From NCBI RefSeq assembly GCF_938010505.1, contig NZ_CALLVP010000116.1, positions 1-28,176 of the forward strand: DNA of 28,176 bases, in the 5' to 3' direction. Shown one piece after another: positions 1 to 7,443 of this stretch (position 1 is the stretch's first letter; each line of letters starts with the position of its first letter). Source of the DNA: an uncultured Veillonella sp. (GTDB lineage Bacteria; Bacillota; Negativicutes; Veillonellales; Veillonellaceae). The position numbers and the translations under genes were made by a program. The notes under the pieces were generated by a model. It made no database searches and was not told the DNA's origin. It was given only the letters and a program-made list of their open reading frames with translations.

Positions 1-273
1 AATTAGATAAGGATATAATACTTTCACCAAAATATCTAAATTTTTAAATATCCTACCTATATTATACAACAAAAGCAGTTAAAATCTAAGTTTTTCTGTA
101 TTCCAAAGAGTTATAGAAAATATATCTAGATTTGAACTACAAAGTCATATTTTTATTAGGATGTAAAAAATATTATACCATTTTCCAATGAAAAATAACG
201 TATCCTTTGTAATATAAAACTGTAATAAAATATATAGATTAAACTAGTAAATTTTACTCCACATGTAACATAT
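1..273. other. AT-rich non-coding stretch
   Basis: This stretch lies beyond the metQ terminator and is very AT-rich, with stop codons in all frames. I see no convincing reading frame, ribosome binding site or stable hairpin. It probably holds the control region of a gene outside the left edge, but nothing specific can be supported. Confidence 0.5.
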
Positions 274-310
274 AAAAAGACGCAACACCTAATAGGTATT
301 GCGCCTTTTT
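274..310 (-). terminator. Rho-independent terminator after metQ
   Basis: A stem of about 12 bp pairs GGCGCAATACCT with AGGTGTTGCGTC (minus-strand sense, one or two G-U pairs), with a short ATT-type loop. It is followed on the minus strand by a T-rich run (TCTTTTTA). The plus-strand side also ends in TTTTT, so it may work in both directions. It lies 68 bp past the metQ stop codon. Confidence 0.8.
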
Positions 311-377
311 CGTATCAATAAAGTTAATCTGAGGAGATGCTTTGTGAAATACACTATGTTATTAACGAATCAGTCGA

Positions 378-1211
378 TTAGAATGCTGGGATGATAGCCC
401 CTTTGTAATGTTCTTCAATGAACTTCTTAACTTCTGGAGATTGTAATGCTTTAGCTAATTTTTGGATAGCTGGTTTATTTTCATCACCAGGGTTTACGGA
501 AAGAAGATTTGCATATGGAGAATCTGCTTTTTCTACGAATAAACCATCTTTTGTAGGATTAAGACCTGCCGGCAATGCATAGTTAGCATTGATTACAGCT
601 GCGTCTAAGTCTTGAATGGAACGAGGGATTTGAGCTGCCTCTAACTCTGTAATTTGGATGTTTTTAGGGTTGCTAGTTACATCAAATGGTGTGTTAGTCA
701 AACCAGTTGGGTCTTTCAATGTTACAAGACCTGCACTTTGTAACAATAGAAGTGCACGGGCACTGTTTGTTGGATCAGATGGAATCGCAACTTTTGCGCC
801 ATTTGGCAAGTCTTTTAAATCTTTAATTTTTTGAGAGTAAATAGCCAATGGTTCGATGTGAACTGGTGCAAAGCTTACGAAGTTTGTACCATGATCTTTA
901 TTGTAGTTATTTTGGTAAGGTACATTTGCAAAGAAGTTTGCATCTACTTCTTTACTGGACAATGCCATATTTGGTTGGATGTAGTCCGTAAATTCAATGA
1001 TTTGAAGATCTACACCTTCCTTAGCCAATAAAGGCTTAATTTGATTTAAGATTTCAGCATGAGGTACAGGGTTCGCTGCTACCTTTAACACCTCTGCTTT
1101 AGAACTACCAGCACTGCTGGAACTTGCGTTATTTGTGGAAGAGCCACAACCACTAATCAATAAGGACGCGCCTAATACGGCTGTCGCTGCTAATGCTAAC
1201 CATTTTTTCAT
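378..1211 (-). CDS. metQ: MetQ/NlpA-family substrate-binding lipoprotein (methionine ABC transporter)
   Basis: This is a 277-residue lipoprotein that binds substrate outside the membrane and delivers it to a MetNI-type ABC importer, usually for D/L-methionine. The N-terminus is a lipoprotein signal: Lys2-Lys3, a hydrophobic core, and the lipobox LISGC with the lipidated cysteine at residue 22. A Ser/Asn-rich linker follows. The mature part has typical NlpA/MetQ features: the PHAEIL segment near residue 50, the DYIQPN..L...E.DANFF.. block, and the IPSDPTN.ARAL.LLQ motif. The start is supported by AGGAGG a few bases upstream. No metN or metI lies next to it here, so the permease and ATPase must be elsewhere, or this is a stand-alone binding protein. 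Family assignment is firm; methionine as substrate is inferred from the family. Confidence 0.92.
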   Translation of the reverse strand: MKKWLALAATAVLGASLLISGCGSSTNNASSSSAGSSKAEVLKVAANPVPHAEILNQIKPLLAKEGVDLQIIEFTDYIQPNMALSSKEVDANFFANVPYQNNYNKDHGTNFVSFAPVHIEPLAIYSQKIKDLKDLPNGAKVAIPSDPTNSARALLLLQSAGLVTLKDPTGLTNTPFDVTSNPKNIQITELEAAQIPRSIQDLDAAVINANYALPAGLNPTKDGLFVEKADSPYANLLSVNPGDENKPAIQKLAKALQSPEVKKFIEEHYKGAIIPAF

Positions 1212-1215
1212 GTAA

Positions 1216-1320
1216 TCCTCCTATCTACGATGAACACCTGCATCTATTGACGAGGACTCACGCGTATACAACACACGTAGATATTGTAATAAATTTATAT
1301 TTTCTTATTCATGTATCTAC
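1216..1320 (-). promoter_or_regulatory. metQ 5' leader with two mutually exclusive helices
   Basis: Three segments in the minus-strand leader are mutually complementary: GTAGATA (1314-1320), TATCTACG (1276-1283) and CGTAGATA (1222-1229). Segment 2 can pair with segment 1 (7 bp) or with segment 3 (8 bp). Segment 3 directly abuts the AGGAGG ribosome binding site (about 1216-1222), so the 2:3 helix would occlude it. A small ACGTGT/ACGCGT hairpin lies between segments 2 and 3. I see no SAM-I riboswitch core and no T-box sequence. Whether this switches is inference. Confidence 0.35.
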
Positions 1321-1461
1321 ATTTAATTATTTAATAAATTCGATGTTGTAAGTATAGCAATTTAAATCCTACTTGCATAATAGATTTTATATATTAATCT
1401 TTATAACTAAAATCTATAGCAAGGATAAAATAATAACGTTTAACTATACCAAGCAAATAAA

Positions 1462-1532
1462 AACGGTACTAAGATGATTTCCCGTACTACTAGGTAATAT
1501 ACCTAATAGCTAAAATCAAACTTAGTACCGTT
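1462..1532 (-). terminator. Long-hairpin terminator after the DUF389 gene
   Basis: Perfect 12-bp arms, AACGGTACTAAG and CTTAGTACCGTT, enclose further nested pairing (GATTT/AAATC, then TAGGTA/TACCTA near the tip). On the minus strand the outer stem is followed by TTTTTATTTG. It lies 52 bp past the stop of the DUF389 gene. The unusual length makes a small repeat element a second possibility. Confidence 0.65.
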
Positions 1533-1584
1533 ATAAATGTCGCTCTATATAATAAACAATCTAATCAAAATCAAAAAGATCAAA

Positions 1585-2898
1585 TTATAAAGTTGACGTT
1601 GTTTGCTCAATAGAAATAGTTACAGGTGCTGATAACTTAGCCTCCAACCAAGCTTTTATTCGTTTCGAGTCTACATCAGATACACTAGACGTGGTACGGA
1701 TAATCACTATATAACGACTCGCTTTAGCCTGTTCAAGATTATCTATCAAAGGCATGCCTTCCACTTTGCTTACAAACGGGAATAACGCCTTTGCTTCAGC
1801 TTCTGTCGTTTTCATAGTGTTTATAGTTTCACTTACTAGTTGATAAGTCGGCTGGTACAGATTACTCAAGTTTTTATATTTTTCAAGATTTTCCGAATAT
1901 TTATTCAAGTTCGTCTTATCCATAGTAGATTTATTCTCATCTACGCTATTAACAAATCGCAATGTATAAGGCTGCAAATACTCATCTTTCTGTAACTTAT
2001 CATCCAACTGGGATTGCTCCTCCGAAGTCACAGGAGCGCCTATAACTACTATGTCTACTAGCTTATTTACTCGATCCAATGAATAATTAATCACTTGTCG
2101 ACGTCCATCTTGATTAATATCGTTTTTAATAAACTGCTCTATATGATTTGACTCAGAATACTTAACGATCATATCATAGCCTCCATAAATACTTGGTATA
2201 GCCATAATAAGACCGATCACAAGAAATATTAGCTGATTACGACGAATAAGCTCTTCTGCTTGTTTATGGGATGGCAAACTATATACACCCTTTAAAACAA
2301 TAAATGATGCAACGAAGATGAAAAATGCATTTATAAAGAATAGATAGCCAGCCCCAAAGAAATAGTTCCAATTTCCATTAGCAAGTCCATATCCTGCCGT
2401 ACATAGTGGTGGCATAAGTGCAGTCGCAATCGCAACCCCTGGTATAACATTATCTAAAGTCTTACGCGTTTGCCCAATAATCCCGGCTAGCCCACCAAAT
2501 ATAGCAATAAATACATCAAAAATATTCGGTTCTGTGCGCGCTAACAGTTCAGATGTAGCCGTCTGAACGGGGGAAATATAAAAATACAAAGTAGATGCTA
2601 AAACAGCAATCGTAATCTGTAAGGACAATCTTAAAATAGCACTTTTTGCAACTGTAAAATTAAGCGTAGCGAAGCCAAAACCAGTTGCTAAAATAGGTCC
2701 CATCAACGGCGATATAAGCATAGCACCAATAATAACTGCCGTACTATTCATATTCAACCCAATAGAGGCAATAAACATGGAGAGAATCAGGATAACTAAA
2801 GCAGGTCCCTTAATCTTAGCCCCACCTATCAGTCTTTTAGCGATAGTTGCATCATCAGCTCGCTCAAAATGTATATCAAAGTATTTATTTATTTCCAT
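1585..2898 (-). CDS. DUF389 (TIGR00341-like) membrane protein
   Basis: A 437-residue protein. Roughly residues 30-245 form an integral membrane domain of about six helices, and a soluble, charged C-terminal domain follows. The membrane part carries the DUF389 hallmarks GAMLISPLMGPI (about residue 57) and GIIGQTRKT...VIPGVAIATALMPPLC (about residues 139-167). The family is widespread and its biochemical role is unsettled. The ribosome binding site GGAGG sits right at the stop of upstream cobT (9-nt gap), so the two genes are almost certainly co-transcribed and probably translationally coupled. The context gives no direct functional link to cobamide synthesis; transport of a precursor would be a guess. 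Confidence 0.85.
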   Translation of the reverse strand: MEINKYFDIHFERADDATIAKRLIGGAKIKGPALVILILSMFIASIGLNMNSTAVIIGAMLISPLMGPILATGFGFATLNFTVAKSAILRLSLQITIAVLASTLYFYISPVQTATSELLARTEPNIFDVFIAIFGGLAGIIGQTRKTLDNVIPGVAIATALMPPLCTAGYGLANGNWNYFFGAGYLFFINAFFIFVASFIVLKGVYSLPSHKQAEELIRRNQLIFLVIGLIMAIPSIYGGYDMIVKYSESNHIEQFIKNDINQDGRRQVINYSLDRVNKLVDIVVIGAPVTSEEQSQLDDKLQKDEYLQPYTLRFVNSVDENKSTMDKTNLNKYSENLEKYKNLSNLYQPTYQLVSETINTMKTTEAEAKALFPFVSKVEGMPLIDNLEQAKASRYIVIIRTTSSVSDVDSKRIKAWLEAKLSAPVTISIEQTTSTL

Positions 2899-2907
2899 TC
2901 GTCCTCC

Positions 2908-3945
2908 TTATAATTTCATCAAATCAGCAAAGGTGCCTACATGTACAAACATATGCTGTGTCGTTTTGAGCATTTGTACCATCAAGATGGCTCCTGTGCC
3001 TTCCCCCATCGACATTTGGGCTTGAATAGGAACCATGTCTTGTGTAATACCTACCTCAGCTAAAGCTAGCTCTGTTCCTTTTTCACGAGAGTTATGAGAT
3101 GGCAATGCATAATCCTTAACACGAGCATTCATGTGTACTGCGCAAGCTGCTGCTACAGACGTAATAAAGCCGTCAATGACAAAAGGCTTTTTAAACTCTA
3201 CACAAGCCAGCATAGCCCCAAGGATAGCAGCAATATCAAAGCCTCCTACATGAGCTACGATTTTACAAACTCGGTCAGGCTCATGTTCAGAAACTATATT
3301 GTTCTTATGATGCTCTAAAACAGACCGAACAAAATCAATTTTACGCTTCATCAGCTCTGGTTTATCTGGCCAAGAACCAGGTCCTACGGTTTCCGTCGGA
3401 TCAGCTCCAATTAATGCAGACAACACACACGCAGAGGTTGTTGTATTCCCTAAACCCATTTCACCAAAGGAGAACAGATTGATTCCTTGTTCTACATAAT
3501 GTTGAGCCCGTTCATATCCAGCTTGAAAGGCACGATTAAACTCATCCTCGGTCATCGCAGGATGGTTCAAAATATTCTTTGTCCCCTTTGCTACTTTGCG
3601 ATTCACACCAATACCATCATCTGAGGCAATGCCTACATCGACGACCTCATAAGGAATATTATTGAAGTTGCAAAACTGTGTTGCAGCTGAACGACCAAGT
3701 AACATATTGCGAGACTGCTTTTGGGTCACCTCGTAGTTATAGCCTACATAGCCTTCCATGTTACAACCATTATCGGCAGAAAATATGATATGCTGTGGTC
3801 GGATTTCGCCATTAATCTCGCCCCATGCCGTGCAAATCTTACGGAAATACATTTCCCATAAACCAAGACCACCTGGGATGAGGCATTTCGCTTGAAGAAA
3901 TTTATTTAATTGTTTCTCTATCGGTCTTACTGAGTTATCTTTCAT
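2908..3945 (-). CDS. cobT: CobT-family nicotinate-nucleotide:lower-ligand-base phosphoribosyltransferase
   Basis: A 345-residue enzyme that moves phosphoribose from nicotinate mononucleotide onto the lower-ligand base of a cobamide, during assembly of the nucleotide loop of B12-type cofactors. Supporting motifs are LIPGGLGLWE near the N-terminus (usual KPPGSLGRLE), GEMGLGNTT, HVGGFDIAA.LGAML, and SMGEGTGA with the catalytic glutamate at about residue 315. The segment usually reading ADHGV..EGVSAYPQ.VT is altered here to ADNGC..EGYVGYNYEVT, so the base pocket may accept something other than dimethylbenzimidazole. CobT homologues of the ArsA/ArsB type in related Negativicutes activate phenolic bases. 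No clear Shine-Dalgarno precedes the ATG, unlike its neighbours. I see no cobalamin riboswitch upstream. Confidence 0.88.
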   Translation of the reverse strand: MKDNSVRPIEKQLNKFLQAKCLIPGGLGLWEMYFRKICTAWGEINGEIRPQHIIFSADNGCNMEGYVGYNYEVTQKQSRNMLLGRSAATQFCNFNNIPYEVVDVGIASDDGIGVNRKVAKGTKNILNHPAMTEDEFNRAFQAGYERAQHYVEQGINLFSFGEMGLGNTTTSACVLSALIGADPTETVGPGSWPDKPELMKRKIDFVRSVLEHHKNNIVSEHEPDRVCKIVAHVGGFDIAAILGAMLACVEFKKPFVIDGFITSVAAACAVHMNARVKDYALPSHNSREKGTELALAEVGITQDMVPIQAQMSMGEGTGAILMVQMLKTTQHMFVHVGTFADLMKL

Positions 3946-4154
3946 TCTATTTTCTAGTCCGTACGTAATGTGCCGACTAGCCTTCTATTAATTCGATATT
4001 ATTCTATATGAAAGTATATCATAAAATATATGGCTAGTAATGTACCTATTTTTAGGTTTTTGAAAGTCATGTGTAAAGGTTTTATATATCGTTACTTTGA
4101 ATACATTAAAAGCTTGTATCGACAAAGGTAATTCTGCTTTTAATATAAAGTTAT
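3946..4154 (-). other. Non-coding region upstream of cobT
   Basis: AT-rich region that must contain the cobT promoter. A plausible -10 (TATGAT or TATACT, minus strand, about 4010-4025) is visible but has no good -35. A 6-bp hairpin, CTAGTC/GACTAG (3954-3959 with 3975-3980), lies just upstream of the start codon, where a ribosome binding site would be expected. No B12-riboswitch core is recognisable. Confidence 0.35.
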
Positions 4155-4202
4155 GTTCAAACAAAAAAGGTTATCCCTTACAGGATAACCTTTTATTTGA
4201 AC
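4155..4202 (-). terminator. Terminator after the symporter gene
   Basis: A strong stem, AAAAGGTTATCC / GGATAACCTTTT with loop TGTAAG, is flanked by an outer GTTCAAA/TTTGAAC pair (4155-4161 with 4196-4202). A T-rich run follows on the minus strand. It lies about 55 bp past the stop codon and separates the symporter gene from cobT. Confidence 0.85.
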
Positions 4203-4253
4203 TATATTTAGGATACATGATATATCTCTCGTAAATTTATTAAGTTACTTAAT

Positions 4254-5573
4254 TTAAGCACCTTGGAATTGAGGCATATCATCCCCGCTAGAGTCGTCCA
4301 ATTTATCTTGAAGGTCATGGTCAACCATAGCGCATACAGATGCATCAGACCATACGTTTTCAGCGGTTTCAATCATGTCGATAATCGTATAGATTGGCAA
4401 GATGATACCGAGCAAGCCGATTGGTGCTCCGATGGAGCTCATCAAGGACAAGGTCAAGAAATAGCAGCCCATTGGAACGCCTGCATTACCAATAGCAGCG
4501 AGAACGGCAATAAACAACCAGGCTAGCATTGTGCCAATCGTTAATTCCATGCCAGCATTTTGCATTACGAATAAGGATGTAACAAGAATGAAAGCAGCAC
4601 AGCCATTCATGTTAATTGTTGTACAAATTGGCAATACAAAACGAGCTACTGCAGGATGCGCTTTCAAATTATCCTCAGCAGATGCCAATGTAACAGGCAA
4701 AGTTGCTGCAGAAGATTTTGTGAACAACGCAACAGCTACGGCTGGAGACATTTTACGGAATACGTCTAGAGGGTTTAAACCACGGAATAACAAGAACAAT
4801 GGAATTACGATAAAAAATTGGATTAAGTTACCGCCGATAACAACAGCCGTATATTTACCTAAGGCACCAACAATGACACCTGCTTCGATCTGTGCAGATA
4901 ATTGACCTGCAAAGGCGAGGATACCGATTGGCAATACATAAAGTAATGCTTTAATCAATGTAAATAGTAATTCTTGTAAACCGAATAAGACTTTCAACAC
5001 CGCTTCGCGATTTTCAGTGCGTGGCATGAACGCAAAGGCTAAACCAACGGAAGCAGAAATAAACATTACAGACAATACATTGGCTTGTAAGTATGGTTGC
5101 AAGATATTGTTTGGAATAACAGATAAGAAATGATCGTAATACGTAATATTGCCAAGTTTTTCAGGCACTTGAGCCGCACCGGCACCGATTACATCAAGTG
5201 GTAAATTACCTGGTGCAATCCACAGGAATAAGCCAAGTCCTACAGCTGCTGCACAAACTGTAGTAAGTAATGTATACACTACGGCATGACCAAAGATGCG
5301 ACCTGTGTCCTTTTTAGCACCTAGCATAGATAATGTAGTAATAACCGCTAAAGACACTGTTGGAATCGCAATGAATTGGAACAAGCGAGTAAAGACTGCT
5401 GCAATAAAATTAAAGAGCTCATTTAGCGCTGGAATGTGTTGCCATCCTAAGATAGCGCCTATGATGAGAGCCCCCATCCATAAAATGAACTGACGCAATT
5501 TTCCTTGTCCACGACTTTTCAAGGTAATCTCTTGCGCTAGGGCATCCACATTTTTATTTTTTTGATCTGCCAT
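4254..5573 (-). CDS. Dicarboxylate/amino acid:cation symporter (DAACS, SLC1 fold)
   Basis: A 439-residue secondary transporter of the GltP/GltPh/SstT superfamily, with eight transmembrane helices and two re-entrant hairpins. Visible signatures are FTRLFQFIAIPTVSL in TM2, the HP1 serine-rich motif TKSSAATLPVT, the TM7 motif NMNGCA (usually NMDGT), HP2 GNAGVPMG, and TM8 DMIETAENVWSD. Compared with GltPh, the substrate-binding arginine R397 is a glutamate (about residue 402) and sodium-site D312 is an asparagine. The equivalents of D394, T398, N401 and D405 are kept. An acidic substrate is therefore unlikely; a neutral or other amino acid is more plausible. The ATG has a GAGGTG ribosome binding site. 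It is a single-gene unit with its own strong promoter and a leader terminator. Confidence 0.9.
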   Translation of the reverse strand: MADQKNKNVDALAQEITLKSRGQGKLRQFILWMGALIIGAILGWQHIPALNELFNFIAAVFTRLFQFIAIPTVSLAVITTLSMLGAKKDTGRIFGHAVVYTLLTTVCAAAVGLGLFLWIAPGNLPLDVIGAGAAQVPEKLGNITYYDHFLSVIPNNILQPYLQANVLSVMFISASVGLAFAFMPRTENREAVLKVLFGLQELLFTLIKALLYVLPIGILAFAGQLSAQIEAGVIVGALGKYTAVVIGGNLIQFFIVIPLFLLFRGLNPLDVFRKMSPAVAVALFTKSSAATLPVTLASAEDNLKAHPAVARFVLPICTTINMNGCAAFILVTSLFVMQNAGMELTIGTMLAWLFIAVLAAIGNAGVPMGCYFLTLSLMSSIGAPIGLLGIILPIYTIIDMIETAENVWSDASVCAMVDHDLQDKLDDSSGDDMPQFQGA

Positions 5574-5603
5574 AATAACACCTCTCTACAAACTAAACTA
5601 TAT

Positions 5604-5662
5604 GAGACTATAAAAAGAAACCCCAGCCCTAAGGGCTGGGATAATAGTTAAATCCTAGTCTC
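5604..5662 (-). terminator. Terminator-like hairpin in the symporter leader
   Basis: Stem CCCAGCCCT/AGGGCTGGG (5622-5630 with 5632-5640) is followed on the minus strand by GTTTCTTTTTA. A second helix, GAGACTA/TAGTCTC (5604-5610 with 5656-5662), encloses it. It terminates transcription from the upstream membrane-protein gene. Because the consensus promoter at 5675-5703 lies upstream of it, every symporter transcript from that promoter must also pass it. Confidence 0.8.
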
Positions 5663-5664
5663 TT

Positions 5665-5703
5665 GTTAAAACATATTATAAAGATATGTTTTAACACTGT
5701 CAA
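5665..5703 (-). promoter_or_regulatory. Consensus sigma-70-type promoter overlapped by a 12-bp inverted repeat
   Basis: On the minus strand, TTGACA (5698-5703), a 17-bp spacer and TATAAT (5675-5680) make a perfect consensus promoter for the symporter gene; transcription should start near 5668. A perfect inverted repeat, GTTAAAACATAT / ATATGTTTTAAC (5684-5695 and 5665-5676, 7-bp centre), covers the spacer, the -10 and the start region. That is the expected layout of a repressor operator. The regulator is unknown. Confidence 0.75.
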
Positions 5704-5739
5704 ACCAAAATAATTTAATATATAGATTAATATATTCAA

Positions 5740-6576
5740 TTAATGCGTCACTATAAAATCATAGAAGACAACACGAGTACGATCAGGGCTAAACAAAAAA
5801 TAAATCACATACGGATCAATTCCACTCTCTCTGTGTAGAACATAAACCGTATAGCCATAGGTAGGAACTCGTTCAAGTTGATAATATCCACCTGCTAGTT
5901 GACGACCATATAGAAGCCACACAAATAAGTTCCACTTTGTATAATCCTCAATTAAAAGGTCATAAGTGCTTTGTATATCCCCTTTTGGAAAAATAGAGTC
6001 TGCCACAGACTTATATGTGCCCTCCTTAAATAACTCCGGTGTAATAACTACGCCAGGTGCTGAGGATTCGGCAACAGTTTTCTCAAATTCTTTTACAACT
6101 TCTGGGTTACCTTCAAAAACAATAGTGGTTGTGAAATCATAAAAACTTTCTATTGTTCCCCTTGAAGATATAGGATGCAATCCTTTCGGCACTATATCAG
6201 GGTCTCTAAAATGATCTGGCAATACTGTTGCATTTACTGGCCATCTTTGTTTCCATCTTGATACATCATTAACTTCACTCCCAAAAAGAATCTCATATAT
6301 AAACATAGACATTAATAATAAAGGTACTGCTACAACCAATGTGCACCAAGCATATAAAATGTGTTTCTTCGGTAATGTTAAATGATAAAAGTAGTAATAA
6401 AACTGTATTCTTATTGATAGTACTAAGATTACACCTACAATTACAAACCATAGTCCTGGCAATTGAACATATGCATTTTCCCAAAGGAAAAAGGCAAAGA
6501 ATACGATTGATAGAATAATATGTTTACCACAAGGAGGGCCTATTAGCATTTGTAAAAGTTTAATAAATCGATTCAC
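5740..6576 (-). CDS. Membrane protein of unknown function (downstream paralogue of a tandem pair)
   Basis: A 278-residue protein with a GTG start, preceded by AAGGA at 9-nt spacing. Three hydrophobic helices occupy roughly residues 18-100, followed by a soluble domain of about 175 residues. It is clearly related to the gene immediately upstream. Shared features are W.Q.WP at the start of the soluble domain, paired LP/VP turns, V.EG.P.V, a W-rich segment before the last quarter, and a C-terminal TR.VFY strand. I do not recognise the family. The 12-nt gap to its paralogue places it third in an operon behind an iron-dependent alcohol dehydrogenase. The soluble domain is probably extracytoplasmic, but the topology is not certain. 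Confidence 0.75.
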   Translation of the reverse strand: MNRFIKLLQMLIGPPCGKHIILSIVFFAFFLWENAYVQLPGLWFVIVGVILVLSIRIQFYYYFYHLTLPKKHILYAWCTLVVAVPLLLMSMFIYEILFGSEVNDVSRWKQRWPVNATVLPDHFRDPDIVPKGLHPISSRGTIESFYDFTTTIVFEGNPEVVKEFEKTVAESSAPGVVITPELFKEGTYKSVADSIFPKGDIQSTYDLLIEDYTKWNLFVWLLYGRQLAGGYYQLERVPTYGYTVYVLHRESGIDPYVIYFLFSPDRTRVVFYDFIVTH

Positions 6577-6588
6577 AATATATAATCC

Positions 6589-7419
6589 TTACTTAGACTG
6601 ATAAAACACAGCCCGTGTACCATCATTACTAATCAAAAGTTCCACAAAATGAGGCCTTTTAGTATTCCCATCATCTACAAACACATATAATCTATGATTT
6701 CGAGTAGAATTATATGTATCCTTTACTACTGTTTTTGTTTCTTTTCGAGGTGCAAAGCGCAACCACTCTATAAAATTCCGTTGTGGCAAATTTAAAGATT
6801 CTTCTTCTATACTTTCTATAATGTTATAGCTATTTGGGTGAGATATAAAGCGCTTTTTCTCCCCAGTGTCTAAATCACGCAATACACCATCCGCATCAAT
6901 TTGCGCTGTATAAGCTGCATTTTGCTTAGCTATCGCTTCATATTGTGCAATTACTTTTGGGTCCCCCTCCAATACCGTATATCTCTCTGGATATGCATTA
7001 GCCCAAGCTAAACTACTACGAAAAGCAGACGCATTATAAATACCTTCTGGAAGTTTTTCTGGCCGTTTTAACCCCTCCGGCAATTCTTCACTATTGGGCC
7101 ATCCTTGATTCCAATCCTTTGTGCTATACTCGAAAGAATCAAATTGATCAAGGCTTGTTTGCAAATCGTACTTAAACCAATCGCCTATTAGCCAAGAAAA
7201 ACTGAGAGTAAACGCTATATTCAAGCACCAGGCCAATTGAGTATGCCTTTTTTCAGATATAGACTGTTTCTTAAAACGAATATATTGTAATAATAAACTC
7301 AATAGTATGGTTACACCAAACACAATGTATGTAATAGGTGCTAAGTTAAAAAGTGTCACTACAATAACACACAGCACACATAACATAACTGTTAATAGGC
7401 CATAAAATCCTTGAAACAA
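6589..7419 (-). CDS. Membrane protein of unknown function (upstream paralogue of a tandem pair)
   Basis: A 276-residue protein. The start is TTG, chosen because AGGAG lies 7 nt upstream and the first in-frame ATG would cut into the first membrane helix. Three N-terminal hydrophobic helices (about residues 5-90) precede a soluble domain with WNQGWP, LPEG, a V.EGDPKV segment, NFIEWLRF, and a closing DGTRAVFY strand. These match its downstream neighbour in order, so the two arose by tandem duplication and then diverged strongly. It starts 24 nt after the alcohol dehydrogenase stop and is probably co-transcribed with it. No domain of known function is recognised. Confidence 0.75.
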   Translation of the reverse strand: MFQGFYGLLTVMLCVLCVIVVTLFNLAPITYIVFGVTILLSLLLQYIRFKKQSISEKRHTQLAWCLNIAFTLSFSWLIGDWFKYDLQTSLDQFDSFEYSTKDWNQGWPNSEELPEGLKRPEKLPEGIYNASAFRSSLAWANAYPERYTVLEGDPKVIAQYEAIAKQNAAYTAQIDADGVLRDLDTGEKKRFISHPNSYNIIESIEEESLNLPQRNFIEWLRFAPRKETKTVVKDTYNSTRNHRLYVFVDDGNTKRPHFVELLISNDGTRAVFYQSK

Positions 7420-7443
7420 AACTCTCTCCTTTTATGACAACAC

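Noticed and set aside
1212..1460. SAM-I riboswitch or T-box in front of metQ
   Set aside because: Neither the SAM-I core nor a T-box sequence with specifier-loop layout is visible; only the simple helix alternatives remain.
3976..4038. Alternative pairing ACTAGCC/GGCTAGT upstream of cobT, considered as a switch
   Set aside because: The distal arm probably lies upstream of the transcript start, given the likely -10 near 4010-4025.
3946..4154. Cobalamin riboswitch upstream of cobT
   Set aside because: No B12-box-like conserved core could be found in this region.
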